A stretch of DNA of 57,201 nt from contig CACAGI010000008.1 in NCBI GenBank assembly GCA_902532015.1, positions 1 to 57,201 on the forward strand, read 5' to 3'. Positions within the stretch are counted from its first letter, which is position 1; each line of letters opens with the position of its first letter. Position numbers and translations under genes: made by a program. Below, piece by piece: positions 9,917 through 18,242 of this stretch. The DNA is from an uncultured SAR86 cluster bacterium (GTDB lineage Bacteria; Pseudomonadota; Gammaproteobacteria; Magnimaribacterales; Magnimaribacteraceae). The notes below the pieces were generated by a model that had not been told where the DNA came from, did not search any database, and saw nothing but the letters and a program-made list of their open reading frames with translations.

Positions 9917-10969
9917 TTAAATTTGGTGTTTTTCTTTAAGTTTTTTGAAGTTAAGTTTTGTTTGTTCACTAACTTTCAGGGATTTTTTTTCTATTTTATT
10001 TGGCTTTGAAATACTCCAACTGGATTCTATTCTTTTATCCATTAGATTCTGTCCTTTTGAATTTTTATCTTGGTTATATTTCTGCCATTGGAATTTTACA
10101 TGTTGAAGAAATTTACTATTCCAAGAATTTAGTGATTGACCAGTTTCTTTCCAGTATAGAATAAATTCAGCCATGGTTGAGTCAGCAAACTCTTTTGGAA
10201 TTTCCGTAAGACTTAAAACGTCATAGAAATCTTCATTAGGCAGCCATCTAGAATCAATTTTAAAGGGCGTATCATCAATTTCACTAATATCTTGAAACCT
10301 GCTCCATTGCCTCCTTATATGAGAAATAAATTTTGAGTTCCAGATATCTGACTCTTCTCTTTTTTCGTTCCAGTACAGAACAAATTCGGGAATCTCTTTT
10401 TCTATGAAACCATCATCTACTCCAGATTTGACTAATATCTCACGAGCTTCATCTGTAGGCTTCCAATTGCTGTCAATGGGTTTTCTTTTCTTCTTTTGGT
10501 TATCCGATGCTTCCTTTTGTCGCCATTGTTTTATGACAAAGCGAAGGAATTTTATACCCCAAGTTTTATCTTTACCTTCCCTTTCTTGATTCAGATGTTT
10601 GAAGTCTTCAACCTGAGAATAAGTAAATTCTTCTGGGATTCCATATTCTTGTATTTGATCAAGAAGCTCTTTTTCTGGTTGCCAGGAGTTTTCCATATAA
10701 CTCCTCTTTCTGCTATGCACCTGAATTTCTTTAACTACAAAAATTGATGAGTTAGAGTTTTCTTTAATTTCTGTAATTAAACCTTTGCTCAATAAATTTG
10801 ATAGGTATTCGTATAATTCTTTTTCGTTCCAGAAAGTAAGGACCTCTTGTAATTCTTCTAAGTTTAAACCTTGTCTTCCAGATTCTTTCAATATACCAAG
10901 TAAGACAGCTTCAGAAAGTCCTATCGTACTGGCTACATCTTTTGAAAAACTTATTGTTGAATCTGACAT
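9917..10969 (-). CDS. Protein with three tandem DnaT-like DNA-binding modules
   Basis: 350 residues. An N-terminal region (about 5-85) looks like a helical winged-helix fold (GLSEAVLLGIL, then GLNLEELQEVL). Three modules of about 58 residues follow at 93-150, 166-225 and 239-298. They share the pattern (S/N)xWxP near the start, a middle ExFxxYW or similar, then Wxx KF and a closing QW. This matches my recollection of the DnaT C-terminal single-strand-binding domain. The tail (300-350) is lysine-rich. DnaT helps reload DnaB at stalled forks, so a replication-restart or other ssDNA role is plausible but unproven. The identity of the third module is clearest. The start codon directly abuts a terminator hairpin, and no ribosome-binding site is visible. 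Confidence 0.72.
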   Translation of the reverse strand: MSDSTISFSKDVASTIGLSEAVLLGILKESGRQGLNLEELQEVLTFWNEKELYEYLSNLLSKGLITEIKENSNSSIFVVKEIQVHSRKRSYMENSWQPEKELLDQIQEYGIPEEFTYSQVEDFKHLNQEREGKDKTWGIKFLRFVIKQWRQKEASDNQKKKRKPIDSNWKPTDEAREILVKSGVDDGFIEKEIPEFVLYWNEKREESDIWNSKFISHIRRQWSRFQDISEIDDTPFKIDSRWLPNEDFYDVLSLTEIPKEFADSTMAEFILYWKETGQSLNSWNSKFLQHVKFQWQKYNQDKNSKGQNLMDKRIESSWSISKPNKIEKKSLKVSEQTKLNFKKLKEKHQI

Positions 10970-11010
10970 AAAAAACTTGGAAGAAGGAGATTAAATTATC
11001 CTCTCCAAGT
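10970..11010 (-). terminator. Intrinsic terminator of the DAHP synthase gene
   Basis: Read on the minus strand: ACTTGGA, then AGGA, a 10-base AT-rich loop, TCCT, then TCCAAGT followed at once by a run of six T. The outer stem is 7 bp and the inner stem 4 bp, with small bulges. It lies 27 bases past the DAHP synthase stop. The T-run ends where the ATG of the next minus-strand gene (10969) begins, so it could also act as an attenuator in that gene's leader. Confidence 0.72.
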
Positions 11011-11036
11011 AAACAAGAATAACTTTTATTTTACAA

Positions 11037-12086
11037 CTAGTTTTCTCTAGTTGATACAGCTTCTGCTAATTGATTTAGGCAAGTTTTTGTATCTTCCCAA
11101 TTTATGCAAGCATCAGTAATGCTTTGACCATACACAAGATTATTTAGGTCATTAGCGCTCTGATTGCCTTCTTCGATATTGCTTTCAATCATCACTCCTG
11201 TAATTCGAGCTTCTCCTAAAGCAATTTGATTAGCAATATCTTGACATACTATCAATTGATTCTTGTGTTGCTTACTACTATTTCCATGGCTCATATCAAC
11301 CATTATTGACTCAACTAATCCATTATCTTTAAGTATAGTCGCAGTTTTATCTATATCCTCTTTGCTGTAATTGGGTTTACTTCCACCTCTAAGAATCACA
11401 TGACAATCCTTATTGCCGCTGGAATAAAATATAGCTGCTCTCCCTTCTTTCGTTACAGATAAAAATTTATGAGGATTTTGAGCAGAACCAATTGCATCCG
11501 CTGCAACCTGAACACCGCCATAGGTGCTATTTTTAAAACCAATGGGACAAGAAGAACCAGATGCTAATTCTCTATGCACTTGGCTCTCAGTAGTTCTAGC
11601 TCCAATTGCGCCCCATGAAATTAAATCTGCAATATATTGAGGTGTTATTACATCTAAAAATTCTGTACCAGCTGGCAATCCCAAGTCATTTATATCTCTT
11701 AAAAGCTGTCTAGCAATAGCAAGCCCTTTATCGATTTGAAAAGAATCATTTAAGTCAGGATCATTGATAAGACCTTTCCAGCCCACAGTTGTTCTAGGTT
11801 TTTCAAAATAGACCCTCATTATGATATGCAATTGATCTTTATATTTGAGGCTTTCTTCTTTTAGTCTTTGGGCATAATCAACTGCAGCTGATGGATCATG
11901 TATAGAGCAAGGTCCTACAATAACAGCCAACCTTTTATCTTTTTTATTCAAGATCTTTGAAAAGTCCTCTCTAGCTTGGTGAACGGTTTCTGATGATAAG
12001 TTAGATATAGGTTGGTCAGACAATAAAGTACTTGCAGAAATTACTTCCTGCCTATCAGATATTCTTAAATCACTAGTTTTATGCAT
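11037..12086 (-). CDS. aroG: 3-deoxy-7-phosphoheptulonate (DAHP) synthase, class I
   Basis: Condenses phosphoenolpyruvate and erythrose 4-phosphate, the first step of the shikimate pathway. The 349 residues carry the AroG/F/H-type signatures: VIVGPCSIHDP near 55-65, RVYFEKPRTTVGWKGL near 91-106, AIGARTTESQVHRELASG near 160-178, and a metal-site VDMSHGNSSK near 265-275. It belongs to the family regulated by aromatic amino acids, but which amino acid inhibits it (AroF, AroG or AroH type) cannot be fixed here, so the symbol is family-level. It is transcribed alone, divergently from nadE, and ends in a clear terminator. It supplies the tyrA/pheA/aroA pathway encoded later in the window. Confidence 0.94.
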   Translation of the reverse strand: MHKTSDLRISDRQEVISASTLLSDQPISNLSSETVHQAREDFSKILNKKDKRLAVIVGPCSIHDPSAAVDYAQRLKEESLKYKDQLHIIMRVYFEKPRTTVGWKGLINDPDLNDSFQIDKGLAIARQLLRDINDLGLPAGTEFLDVITPQYIADLISWGAIGARTTESQVHRELASGSSCPIGFKNSTYGGVQVAADAIGSAQNPHKFLSVTKEGRAAIFYSSGNKDCHVILRGGSKPNYSKEDIDKTATILKDNGLVESIMVDMSHGNSSKQHKNQLIVCQDIANQIALGEARITGVMIESNIEEGNQSANDLNNLVYGQSITDACINWEDTKTCLNQLAEAVSTREN

Positions 12087-12224
12087 AAATAAACTAAAAT
12101 TGGACGTGCATTCTACATATATTATTAATAGATTAAAATTTAAGCCTTAATATAATTCTCTGCACCAATGAGATATATTACTCTCATAAAAATATAAAAA
12201 TCTTACTTATTAATTAATAAATCA
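12087..12224. promoter_or_regulatory. Divergent promoter region between DAHP synthase and nadE
   Basis: This 138-base AT-rich interval must hold promoters for both flanking genes. On the plus strand TATAAT at 12151-12156 is a good -10 for nadE, though its -35 is weak. On the minus strand TAGAAT (plus-strand 12110-12115) would give a leader of about 17 bases for the DAHP synthase gene. No clear operator or attenuator was recognised. Confidence 0.35.
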
Positions 12225-13856
12225 ATGAATTCAAGGCATTTATCTTTAGGAATAGTGCAAGAAAACCCAATTGTTGGAGATATAAAAGGCAATTTAAAGC
12301 TAGCTCAAGAAGCTATTGCAAAGATTCTTTCAGAAGAGAAGGTGGATATTATTCTCTTCACTGAGATGTTTATAACCGGCTATCCGCCAGAAGATATAAT
12401 ACTTAGGGATGATCTTTTATCTGAAGTTGATAAAGCTATAGTTGAATTGTCTAGAATTACTCCTGAAACTCATATAGTTATGGGATATCCAAGGAAGTCT
12501 GGACACATCATTTACAATACAGCAGGAGTTCTTTATCAGAATAAAATTTTACTTGAATATCATAAGCAAGAATTACCCAACTATGAAGTTTTCGACGAAA
12601 AAAGATATTTTAGTCCAGGTAAGGGTCCAGGGATATTTGAGATTGGAGAGCGTAAAGTCGCCTTAACAGTTTGTGAAGATATTTGGCATACGAAAGCTGT
12701 TAGACAGGCTTCTAGGAGGGGAGCTGATTTAATACTCAATTTGAATGCCTCTCCTTTTCATTTGAGTAAGCTAAATGAAAGGAAGAATCTTATCTCAAGG
12801 CATAGTAAGAAATACTCACTCCCAATTGTCTATTCAAATCAAGTTGGAGGACAGGATGAATTAGTATTTGATGGAGCATCAATGATTATGAATAAGAATG
12901 GTCAACAAGCAGTGCAACTCAAGAAGTTTGAAAATGATTATAGAGTCGTAAGATTTAATCAATCTCTTGAAGGTGATTTGGAAATAACTGAAGTTGATGA
13001 ACTTACGGAAGAAAATGAGCTGGAAGATATCTACAACGCTTTAGTATTGGGTGCAAAAGATTACATTCTTAAAAATAATTTTCCTGGAGTCCTCATTGGG
13101 TCTTCAGGAGGAATTGATTCAGCTTTGACAGCAGCAATCGCTAGAGATGCAATAGGCCCTGAAAAGGTTAAGACTTATATGATGCCATTTAAATTCACTT
13201 CGGATATTAGTGTAAATGATGCCCAAGAATTGGCTTCAAACCTACAAATAGAGCACCATGTTCTACCTATTGAAGATATTTATAACTCTTTTTATGACAT
13301 ATTGGAAAAAGAATTCCTCAATAAAGAACCAGACGTTACTGAGGAAAATTTGCAGTCAAGATGTAGAGGAGTCTTGTTAATGGCTCTATCAAATAAGTCA
13401 GGTGATCTAGTTTTAACAACTGGCAATAAAAGCGAAACAGCAGTGGGCTATTCAACTTTATATGGAGATACGGCTGGAGGTTTTGCTGTTTTGAAAGATG
13501 TTCCTAAGACTTTGGTATACAAACTAGCAGAATATCGCAATACTCAATCTAAGGCTATTCCTCAAAGAATTATTGATAGACCTCCAACTGCAGAATTATC
13601 TGAGAACCAAAAGGATAGTGATAGCCTACCAAGTTACGATATTTTAGATAAGATCATAGAAATGTATGTTGAATTAGATGAAAGCAAAGATAAAATAATT
13701 GGACAAGGCTTTGAGGAAAAGATCGTTTCAAAAGTCATAAAATTAATAGATTTAAGTGAATACAAGAGACGCCAAGCACCATTAGGAGTAAAAATAACTT
13801 CTAGAGGTTTTGGAAAAGACAGAAGGTATCCGATTACAAATAAGTTTTTTAAATAA
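12225..13856 (+). CDS. nadE: Glutamine-dependent NAD+ synthetase
   Basis: Makes NAD+ from deamido-NAD+ with glutamine as nitrogen donor. The 543 residues contain an N-terminal nitrilase-type glutaminase domain (about 5-260) with E46 in LFTEMFITGYPPE and the cysteine of LTVCEDIWH near 150. The C-terminal synthetase domain (about 270-540) has the ATP-pyrophosphatase loop GSSGGIDSALTAA near 292-304 and LTTGNKSE near 402. Two-domain NadE is common in proteobacteria. It is monocistronic or leads into scpA, which has its own promoter. Confidence 0.96.
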   Translation: MNSRHLSLGIVQENPIVGDIKGNLKLAQEAIAKILSEEKVDIILFTEMFITGYPPEDIILRDDLLSEVDKAIVELSRITPETHIVMGYPRKSGHIIYNTAGVLYQNKILLEYHKQELPNYEVFDEKRYFSPGKGPGIFEIGERKVALTVCEDIWHTKAVRQASRRGADLILNLNASPFHLSKLNERKNLISRHSKKYSLPIVYSNQVGGQDELVFDGASMIMNKNGQQAVQLKKFENDYRVVRFNQSLEGDLEITEVDELTEENELEDIYNALVLGAKDYILKNNFPGVLIGSSGGIDSALTAAIARDAIGPEKVKTYMMPFKFTSDISVNDAQELASNLQIEHHVLPIEDIYNSFYDILEKEFLNKEPDVTEENLQSRCRGVLLMALSNKSGDLVLTTGNKSETAVGYSTLYGDTAGGFAVLKDVPKTLVYKLAEYRNTQSKAIPQRIIDRPPTAELSENQKDSDSLPSYDILDKIIEMYVELDESKDKIIGQGFEEKIVSKVIKLIDLSEYKRRQAPLGVKITSRGFGKDRRYPITNKFFK

Positions 13857-13863
13857 AACACTA

Positions 13864-13893
13864 TTTACCCAAATAAAATTAAGTAGCTATAAT
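13864..13893 (+). promoter_or_regulatory. Sigma-70-type promoter for scpA-scpB-rluB
   Basis: TTTACC (13864-13869), an 18-base spacer and a perfect TATAAT (13888-13893). Transcription would begin near 13900, about 20 bases before the scpA ATG at 13922. It lies in the gap between nadE and scpA. Confidence 0.5.
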
Positions 13894-13921
13894 GTAGAAC
13901 CAATACATCTATATTGGATAA

Positions 13922-14761
13922 ATGGTTGATCTTAAAGCCGTAAAACCTCCTCTTAAGGAGGAAAAAAGTAGTAATCCTCGACAAGAGGAGATGTTCTTAG
14001 CGACTGTTCAAGGAAAAGAAACTACTCTACCAGAAGATTTATATGTTCCACCCAATGCTTTAGAAGTTCTTCTTGATAGCTTTGCAGGTCCATTAGACTT
14101 TCTTCTTTACCTAATTAGAAAACAGAACTTAGATATATTAGATATAAATGTTGCAGAGATCACCGAACAGTACACAGCTTATATTGACTTAATGGACGCA
14201 TTGCAGGTAGAGCTCGCTGGAGATTACCTAGTTATGGCAGCCTATTTAGCAGAATTGAAGTCTAGAATGTTATTACCTAGACCTGAAGAGCAACAGGAAG
14301 AAGAAGACCCTAGAGCTGAGCTTATTAAAAGACTTCAAGAATATGAGCGCTTTAAAGAGGCTGCAGAAAAAATAGATCAAATTCCAAGAATTGATAGAGA
14401 TATTTTTGCTGCACAGGCTAAATTACCTGAATTTGCAGTTGAAACACCGCATATCGAAGTTCCTTTAGAGGATTTAGCTTTCGCTTTGTCAGAAGTCATG
14501 AGGAGAGCAGAACAATCTCAAGCTCATTTGATCAATTTCGAAGAGCTTTCTACAAGAGAACGGATGAGTCAAATTCTGGAAAGAATGAGAAACGAGTCTT
14601 TTATAGAATTTACTTCTTTATTTGATTCAAAAGAAGGTAAGATAGGTGTTGTTGTTACTTTCCTAGCAATTTTGGAATTACTAAAAGATTCTCTGATAGA
14701 AATTGTTCAATCAGAGGAATTTGGACCTATACATATTAAAGGAATTGAAGAGGTACATTAA
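13922..14761 (+). CDS. scpA: Segregation and condensation protein A (kleisin)
   Basis: Kleisin subunit that bridges SMC heads with ScpB in the SMC-ScpAB condensin. The family signature LDSFAGPLDFLLYLIRKQ is at about residues 50-67, followed by a helical region with ELKSRMLLPRP near 114-124 and a C-terminal winged-helix domain (about 195-279). The 279 residues are within the family range, with an N-terminal extension of about 40 residues that is proline- and lysine-rich. The scpB ATG comes directly after its stop, so the two are translationally coupled. No smc gene is in the window. Confidence 0.95.
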   Translation: MVDLKAVKPPLKEEKSSNPRQEEMFLATVQGKETTLPEDLYVPPNALEVLLDSFAGPLDFLLYLIRKQNLDILDINVAEITEQYTAYIDLMDALQVELAGDYLVMAAYLAELKSRMLLPRPEEQQEEEDPRAELIKRLQEYERFKEAAEKIDQIPRIDRDIFAAQAKLPEFAVETPHIEVPLEDLAFALSEVMRRAEQSQAHLINFEELSTRERMSQILERMRNESFIEFTSLFDSKEGKIGVVVTFLAILELLKDSLIEIVQSEEFGPIHIKGIEEVH

Positions 14762-15355
14762 ATGGAACATCAATTAAATGCAATCATCGAGGCTCTTTTG
14801 TTATCCGCTTCAAGACCGGTAAGTATAGAAGAGATAGAAAAGGTTTTTGTTGAAAACCCTCCTTCTAGAGAAGAGATTAGAAATTCATTAAATGAAATAG
14901 AGGAAAGCTGCTTAAATAGAGGTATTGAACTAAAAAAAGTTTCAAGTGGGTTTAGATTGCAAGTTAAACAGGATCTTTCTAGTTATGTTGCAAAGCTATG
15001 GGAAGAAAGGCCTCAGAGATTTTCGAAAGCTACCTTAGAGACTTTATCCTTGATAGCCTACAAGCAGCCAATCACTAGAGGTGAAATTGAAGAAGTAAGA
15101 GGAGTTACAGTTGGAACTCAATTAATGAGAGGTCTGATGGAGAGAGGATGGGTTAAAATTGTGGGTCAAAGAGATGTACCAGGAAGGCCATCTTTATATG
15201 CGACAACAAAAGAATTTCTAGATTATTTTGGCCTACAGCACCTAAGAGAACTTCCAGAGCTTCCTGAATTACCTGATTTAAAATCTTTAGACTTAGAGCT
15301 TCCTATCAAAGACTCTGATCAACACGAAGATCAGGTTTCTAAATCATTAAGTTAA
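14762..15355 (+). CDS. scpB: Segregation and condensation protein B
   Basis: ScpB dimer partner of ScpA in the SMC condensin. The 197 residues contain two winged-helix domains; the signature TLSLIAYKQPITRGEIEEVR lies at about 95-114, followed by VPGRPSLYATTKEFLDYFGL at about 139-158. The C-terminal tail is acidic and rich in leucine-proline pairs (LPELPELPDL). It starts immediately after the scpA stop and is followed 7 bases later by rluB, the usual scpA-scpB-rluB order. Confidence 0.95.
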   Translation: MEHQLNAIIEALLLSASRPVSIEEIEKVFVENPPSREEIRNSLNEIEESCLNRGIELKKVSSGFRLQVKQDLSSYVAKLWEERPQRFSKATLETLSLIAYKQPITRGEIEEVRGVTVGTQLMRGLMERGWVKIVGQRDVPGRPSLYATTKEFLDYFGLQHLRELPELPELPDLKSLDLELPIKDSDQHEDQVSKSLS

Positions 15356-15362
15356 AAGTGCA

Positions 15363-16088
15363 GTGAAAAAAAGGATTCATAAGGTCCTTGCTGAACATGG
15401 CTATGGTTCTAGAAGAGGGATAGAAGAGCTAATCAGGCAAAATAAAGTTGAAGTTAATGGCGAGATTGCAAAGATAGGCCAGTTAGTCTCCGAAAAAGAT
15501 TCCTTTAAAATTGAAGGAAAAAAAATCGTTCTTAGCAGCAAGGGCCTTAAAGAGACTAGAGTTCTAATGTATAACAAAAAGGTTGGAGAGGTTTCTACCA
15601 GAAATGACCCTGAAAACAGACGTACCGTCTTTGATAATTTGCCTAGACTCAATTCTGGAAGGTGGATTTCTGTAGGAAGGTTAGATTTAAATACTTCTGG
15701 ATTAATGTTATTCACTAATAATGGTGAATTAGCTAATAAACTTATGCATCCTTCTTCAGTAATTGAACGTGAATACGTAGCAAGAATCCATGGTTTAGTT
15801 ACTAGGAAGATTGTACAAAATCTGGTTGATGGAGTGCGTCTAGAAGATGGACTCGCAAGATTTACTGATGTACAAGAAGGAAGAAAAGGTAAGACTAACC
15901 AGTGGTTTGCAATGGTAATTATGGAGGGAAGAACAAGAGAAGTTAGAAGGTTATGGGAAAGTCAAAACCTAGAAGTGTCAAGACTTAAAAGAGTGAGATA
16001 TGGTGATTTATTTTTACCGGCAAAGTTACAACAGGGCGCATATAAAGAATTATCAAAAAGCGAAGTAAAAGTTATTGAGCATTTATAG
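15363..16088 (+). CDS. rluB: 23S rRNA pseudouridine synthase (RluB-like)
   Basis: RsuA-family pseudouridine synthase that in E. coli modifies U2605 of 23S rRNA. The 241 residues have an N-terminal S4 RNA-binding domain (1-60) and a catalytic core with the aspartate in GRLDLNTSGLMLFTNNG (about 101-117) and TREVRRLWE near 196-204. The start is GTG at 15363, chosen because it gives the canonical KKRIHKVLAEHGYGSRR beginning. It lacks the long basic C-terminal extension of E. coli RluB. Linkage to scpB supports RluB over RluE/RluF. Its 3' end overlaps the convergent SDR gene by 17 bases. Confidence 0.92.
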   Translation: MKKRIHKVLAEHGYGSRRGIEELIRQNKVEVNGEIAKIGQLVSEKDSFKIEGKKIVLSSKGLKETRVLMYNKKVGEVSTRNDPENRRTVFDNLPRLNSGRWISVGRLDLNTSGLMLFTNNGELANKLMHPSSVIEREYVARIHGLVTRKIVQNLVDGVRLEDGLARFTDVQEGRKGKTNQWFAMVIMEGRTREVRRLWESQNLEVSRLKRVRYGDLFLPAKLQQGAYKELSKSEVKVIEHL

Positions 16089-16812
16089 ATGTACCATTTA
16101 TTTCTTCACTGTCATCACACATAAGGTAAACATATAAGTCCATTATTTCGTTAGGTTGGGGATTGTTTTTTGGATCTTCAGCTGGGTAAGCTTCTTGTCT
16201 CATTTTAGTTCTTACTGCACCAGGATTAATACAGTTAACCCGTATTTTTGTAGTATTCTCTAATTCATCTGCAAAAACTTCCATCATGCCTTCAGTAGCA
16301 AATTTACTTATTGCATATGCACCCCAATAAGCTCTTCCTTTTTTTCCTACACCCGAAGAAGTAAAAACTACTGAACTAGGCTTTGAATGATTTAATAAAG
16401 GTAATAAGGTTTTTGTAAGCAGAAAGGATGAATCAAGATTTACGTTCAGTACCTTTTTCCACATAGAATATTGATATTGCTCAAGAGATTTTTTTTCTCC
16501 TAAAATGCCTGCATTATTTATAAGGCCATCTAATTTACCAAACTTGTTTTTTATCGCTTCCCGAAGTTCTAGATATTGCTTCTCTTCAGCATCTTCAAAA
16601 TTCATAGAATGAATTAAAGGTTCTTTGCAGTCTTGTTTAATAATTTCTTGGCAGAGGCTTTCCAGTTTTTCTATATCTTTACTTAGAAGTATTAGCTGTG
16701 CTCCAAATTGGGCCAATGTTTCTGCTGCAGCCCTTCCTATTCCTGAACCTGCTCCCGTGATAAGAATAGTTTTATCTTTCAAACAATTTTTTGAAACTTT
16801 GAAATGATCCAT
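16072..16812 (-). CDS. yciK: Short-chain dehydrogenase/reductase, YciK-like
   Basis: Classical SDR of 246 residues. The NAD(P)-binding motif TGAGSGIG is near residues 20-27, LINNAGILG near 97-105, the catalytic serine in FTSSGVG near 150, and YxxxK in YAISK near 166-170. PGAVRT follows near 197. The substrate is unknown. It starts 2 bases after a HAD phosphatase gene that itself follows ubiG; ubiG-mupP-yciK is a conserved trio in Pseudomonas, and that supports the name. Its tail overlaps rluB by 17 bases. Confidence 0.85.
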   Translation of the reverse strand: MDHFKVSKNCLKDKTILITGAGSGIGRAAAETLAQFGAQLILLSKDIEKLESLCQEIIKQDCKEPLIHSMNFEDAEEKQYLELREAIKNKFGKLDGLINNAGILGEKKSLEQYQYSMWKKVLNVNLDSSFLLTKTLLPLLNHSKPSSVVFTSSGVGKKGRAYWGAYAISKFATEGMMEVFADELENTTKIRVNCINPGAVRTKMRQEAYPAEDPKNNPQPNEIMDLYVYLMCDDSEEINGTSINAQ

Positions 16813-16814
16813 GA

Positions 16815-17477
16815 TTAATAACTTTCTATAATCCTATTAATTTCACGAGGATGATTGATAATGAAGTCTGCACCCCAGTTTGAAACAATATCTCCTTCTG
16901 GTATGTATCCATAGGCTGCTGCAGCTGTTCTCATTTTTGCAGATTTACCAGAATTTATATCAATGAAATGATCACCTATGTATATGGAGTTTTTTGATGA
17001 TACTTTTACTAATTTGCAAGCTAATTTTAAACCTTTAGGGCTAGGCTTCCTCACACCTACATCATCAGGACAAATTAAGAAATCAGGTTGCAGGGAAGAA
17101 AATTTCTCATTTACAATTCTCTCTGCAAACCTTCTAGGTTTGTTAGTTACTATTCCCCAATTTTTATTTTTTTCATTTAGTGAATCCAAAACTTGGTTTA
17201 TTCCTTCAAATAGTTTTGCATCCAAACAACAATTTTCGTAGATTGCTAGCAACTCAAGTCTAAATTTCTCTATTTCTTCCTTTTGATTTTCTTTCAAGTT
17301 TAAGGAATAACGAGCAAGACTAGCCGCACCTTGAGAAACCCTTGATCTTACTTGCAAGAAATCTCCAGATTCTAATCCATTTGCTTTTCTTAGTTTATTG
17401 ACAGCAGAAAAAAAATCTGGAGCAGTGTCTAACAATGTTCCATCTAAATCAAAAGCATATAATTGAATTTCTTCCAT
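16815..17477 (-). CDS. mupP: HAD phosphatase, probable N-acetylmuramic acid 6-phosphate phosphatase (MupP)
   Basis: HAD-superfamily hydrolase of 220 residues. Motif I is DLDGTLLDT (near 10-18), motif II is in GIVTNKP, the lysine is in RKPSPKG and the acidic motif is GDHFIDI. The stretches WGIVTNKPRRFAE, LICPD, YGYIPEG and NWGAD resemble MupP of Pseudomonas as I recall it, and the ubiG-mupP-yciK gene order matches. MupP acts in peptidoglycan recycling, dephosphorylating MurNAc-6-phosphate. Phosphoglycolate phosphatase (Gph) is the main alternative. The protein begins MEEIQLYAFDLDG, with no extra N-terminal residues. Confidence 0.78.
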   Translation of the reverse strand: MEEIQLYAFDLDGTLLDTAPDFFSAVNKLRKANGLESGDFLQVRSRVSQGAASLARYSLNLKENQKEEIEKFRLELLAIYENCCLDAKLFEGINQVLDSLNEKNKNWGIVTNKPRRFAERIVNEKFSSLQPDFLICPDDVGVRKPSPKGLKLACKLVKVSSKNSIYIGDHFIDINSGKSAKMRTAAAAYGYIPEGDIVSNWGADFIINHPREINRIIESY

Positions 17478-17479
17478 TA

Positions 17480-18184
17480 TTACCTTTTAGTTACGTGAAC
17501 CATGTAATTGACTTGTATGTCTTTTCCAAGCCAGTAATTATCAGTTATAGGGTTATAACTTAATCCAATTGTTTCTTTAAGATTTAATCCTGAATTTCTT
17601 ATCCAACTAGCTAGCTCTGAAGGTTTTATAAATTTAGAATATTCGTGAGTACCTTTTGGTAAAAGGTTCAATATATACTCTGCTCCTATAACAGCAAATA
17701 GATAAGATTTAGGGTTTCTATTTATTGTTGAAAAAAAGATATCACCATTATCTTTTAGTAAATCACTACAACTTTCAATGATTTTACTTGGTGAAGGGAC
17801 ATGCTCCAACATTTCTAGACAGGTAATTACATCAAACGAATTTTTATCGTTATTCAATATAAAATCTTCAACTGTCGACTCTAAATAAGTCACTTTGCTA
17901 TTAACAGAATTTGCGTGAGACTTTGCTACCCCAATTGTTTGGGTTGAGGCATCTATTCCTATGACATCTGCACCAGCTTTGCTTAGAGCTTCTGATAATA
18001 TTCCACCTCCACACCCTATATCGAGGATTCGTTTTCCTTTGAGTTCCGTTCTTTCTTTTATAAAATTTAACCTTAATGGATTGATTTGATGTAGTGGTTT
18101 GAATTCACCGTCAAGGTCCCACCACTTTTCAGCAATATCATTGAATTTTTTTACTTCTTCAGGATCTAAATTTTTTATGTTCAT
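17480..18184 (-). CDS. ubiG: Ubiquinone biosynthesis O-methyltransferase
   Basis: SAM-dependent methyltransferase performing both O-methylations in ubiquinone synthesis. The 234 residues have the SAM loop ILDIGCGGGILSEALSKAGA (about 54-73), the acidic VIGIDAS, and CLEMLEHVPSP (about 122-132), which are UbiG hallmarks; the beginning has KWWDLDGEFKPLHQINPLRL near 20-39. It is the first gene of the minus-strand ubiG-mupP-yciK group and is divergent from pntA across a 58-base gap. Confidence 0.95.
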   Translation of the reverse strand: MNIKNLDPEEVKKFNDIAEKWWDLDGEFKPLHQINPLRLNFIKERTELKGKRILDIGCGGGILSEALSKAGADVIGIDASTQTIGVAKSHANSVNSKVTYLESTVEDFILNNDKNSFDVITCLEMLEHVPSPSKIIESCSDLLKDNGDIFFSTINRNPKSYLFAVIGAEYILNLLPKGTHEYSKFIKPSELASWIRNSGLNLKETIGLSYNPITDNYWLGKDIQVNYMVHVTKR

Positions 18185-18242
18185 TGTTGTAGTTTTTCAT
18201 TAAAATTACTTTAGAATTCAAACTTTCCAGAAAAATTTTATT

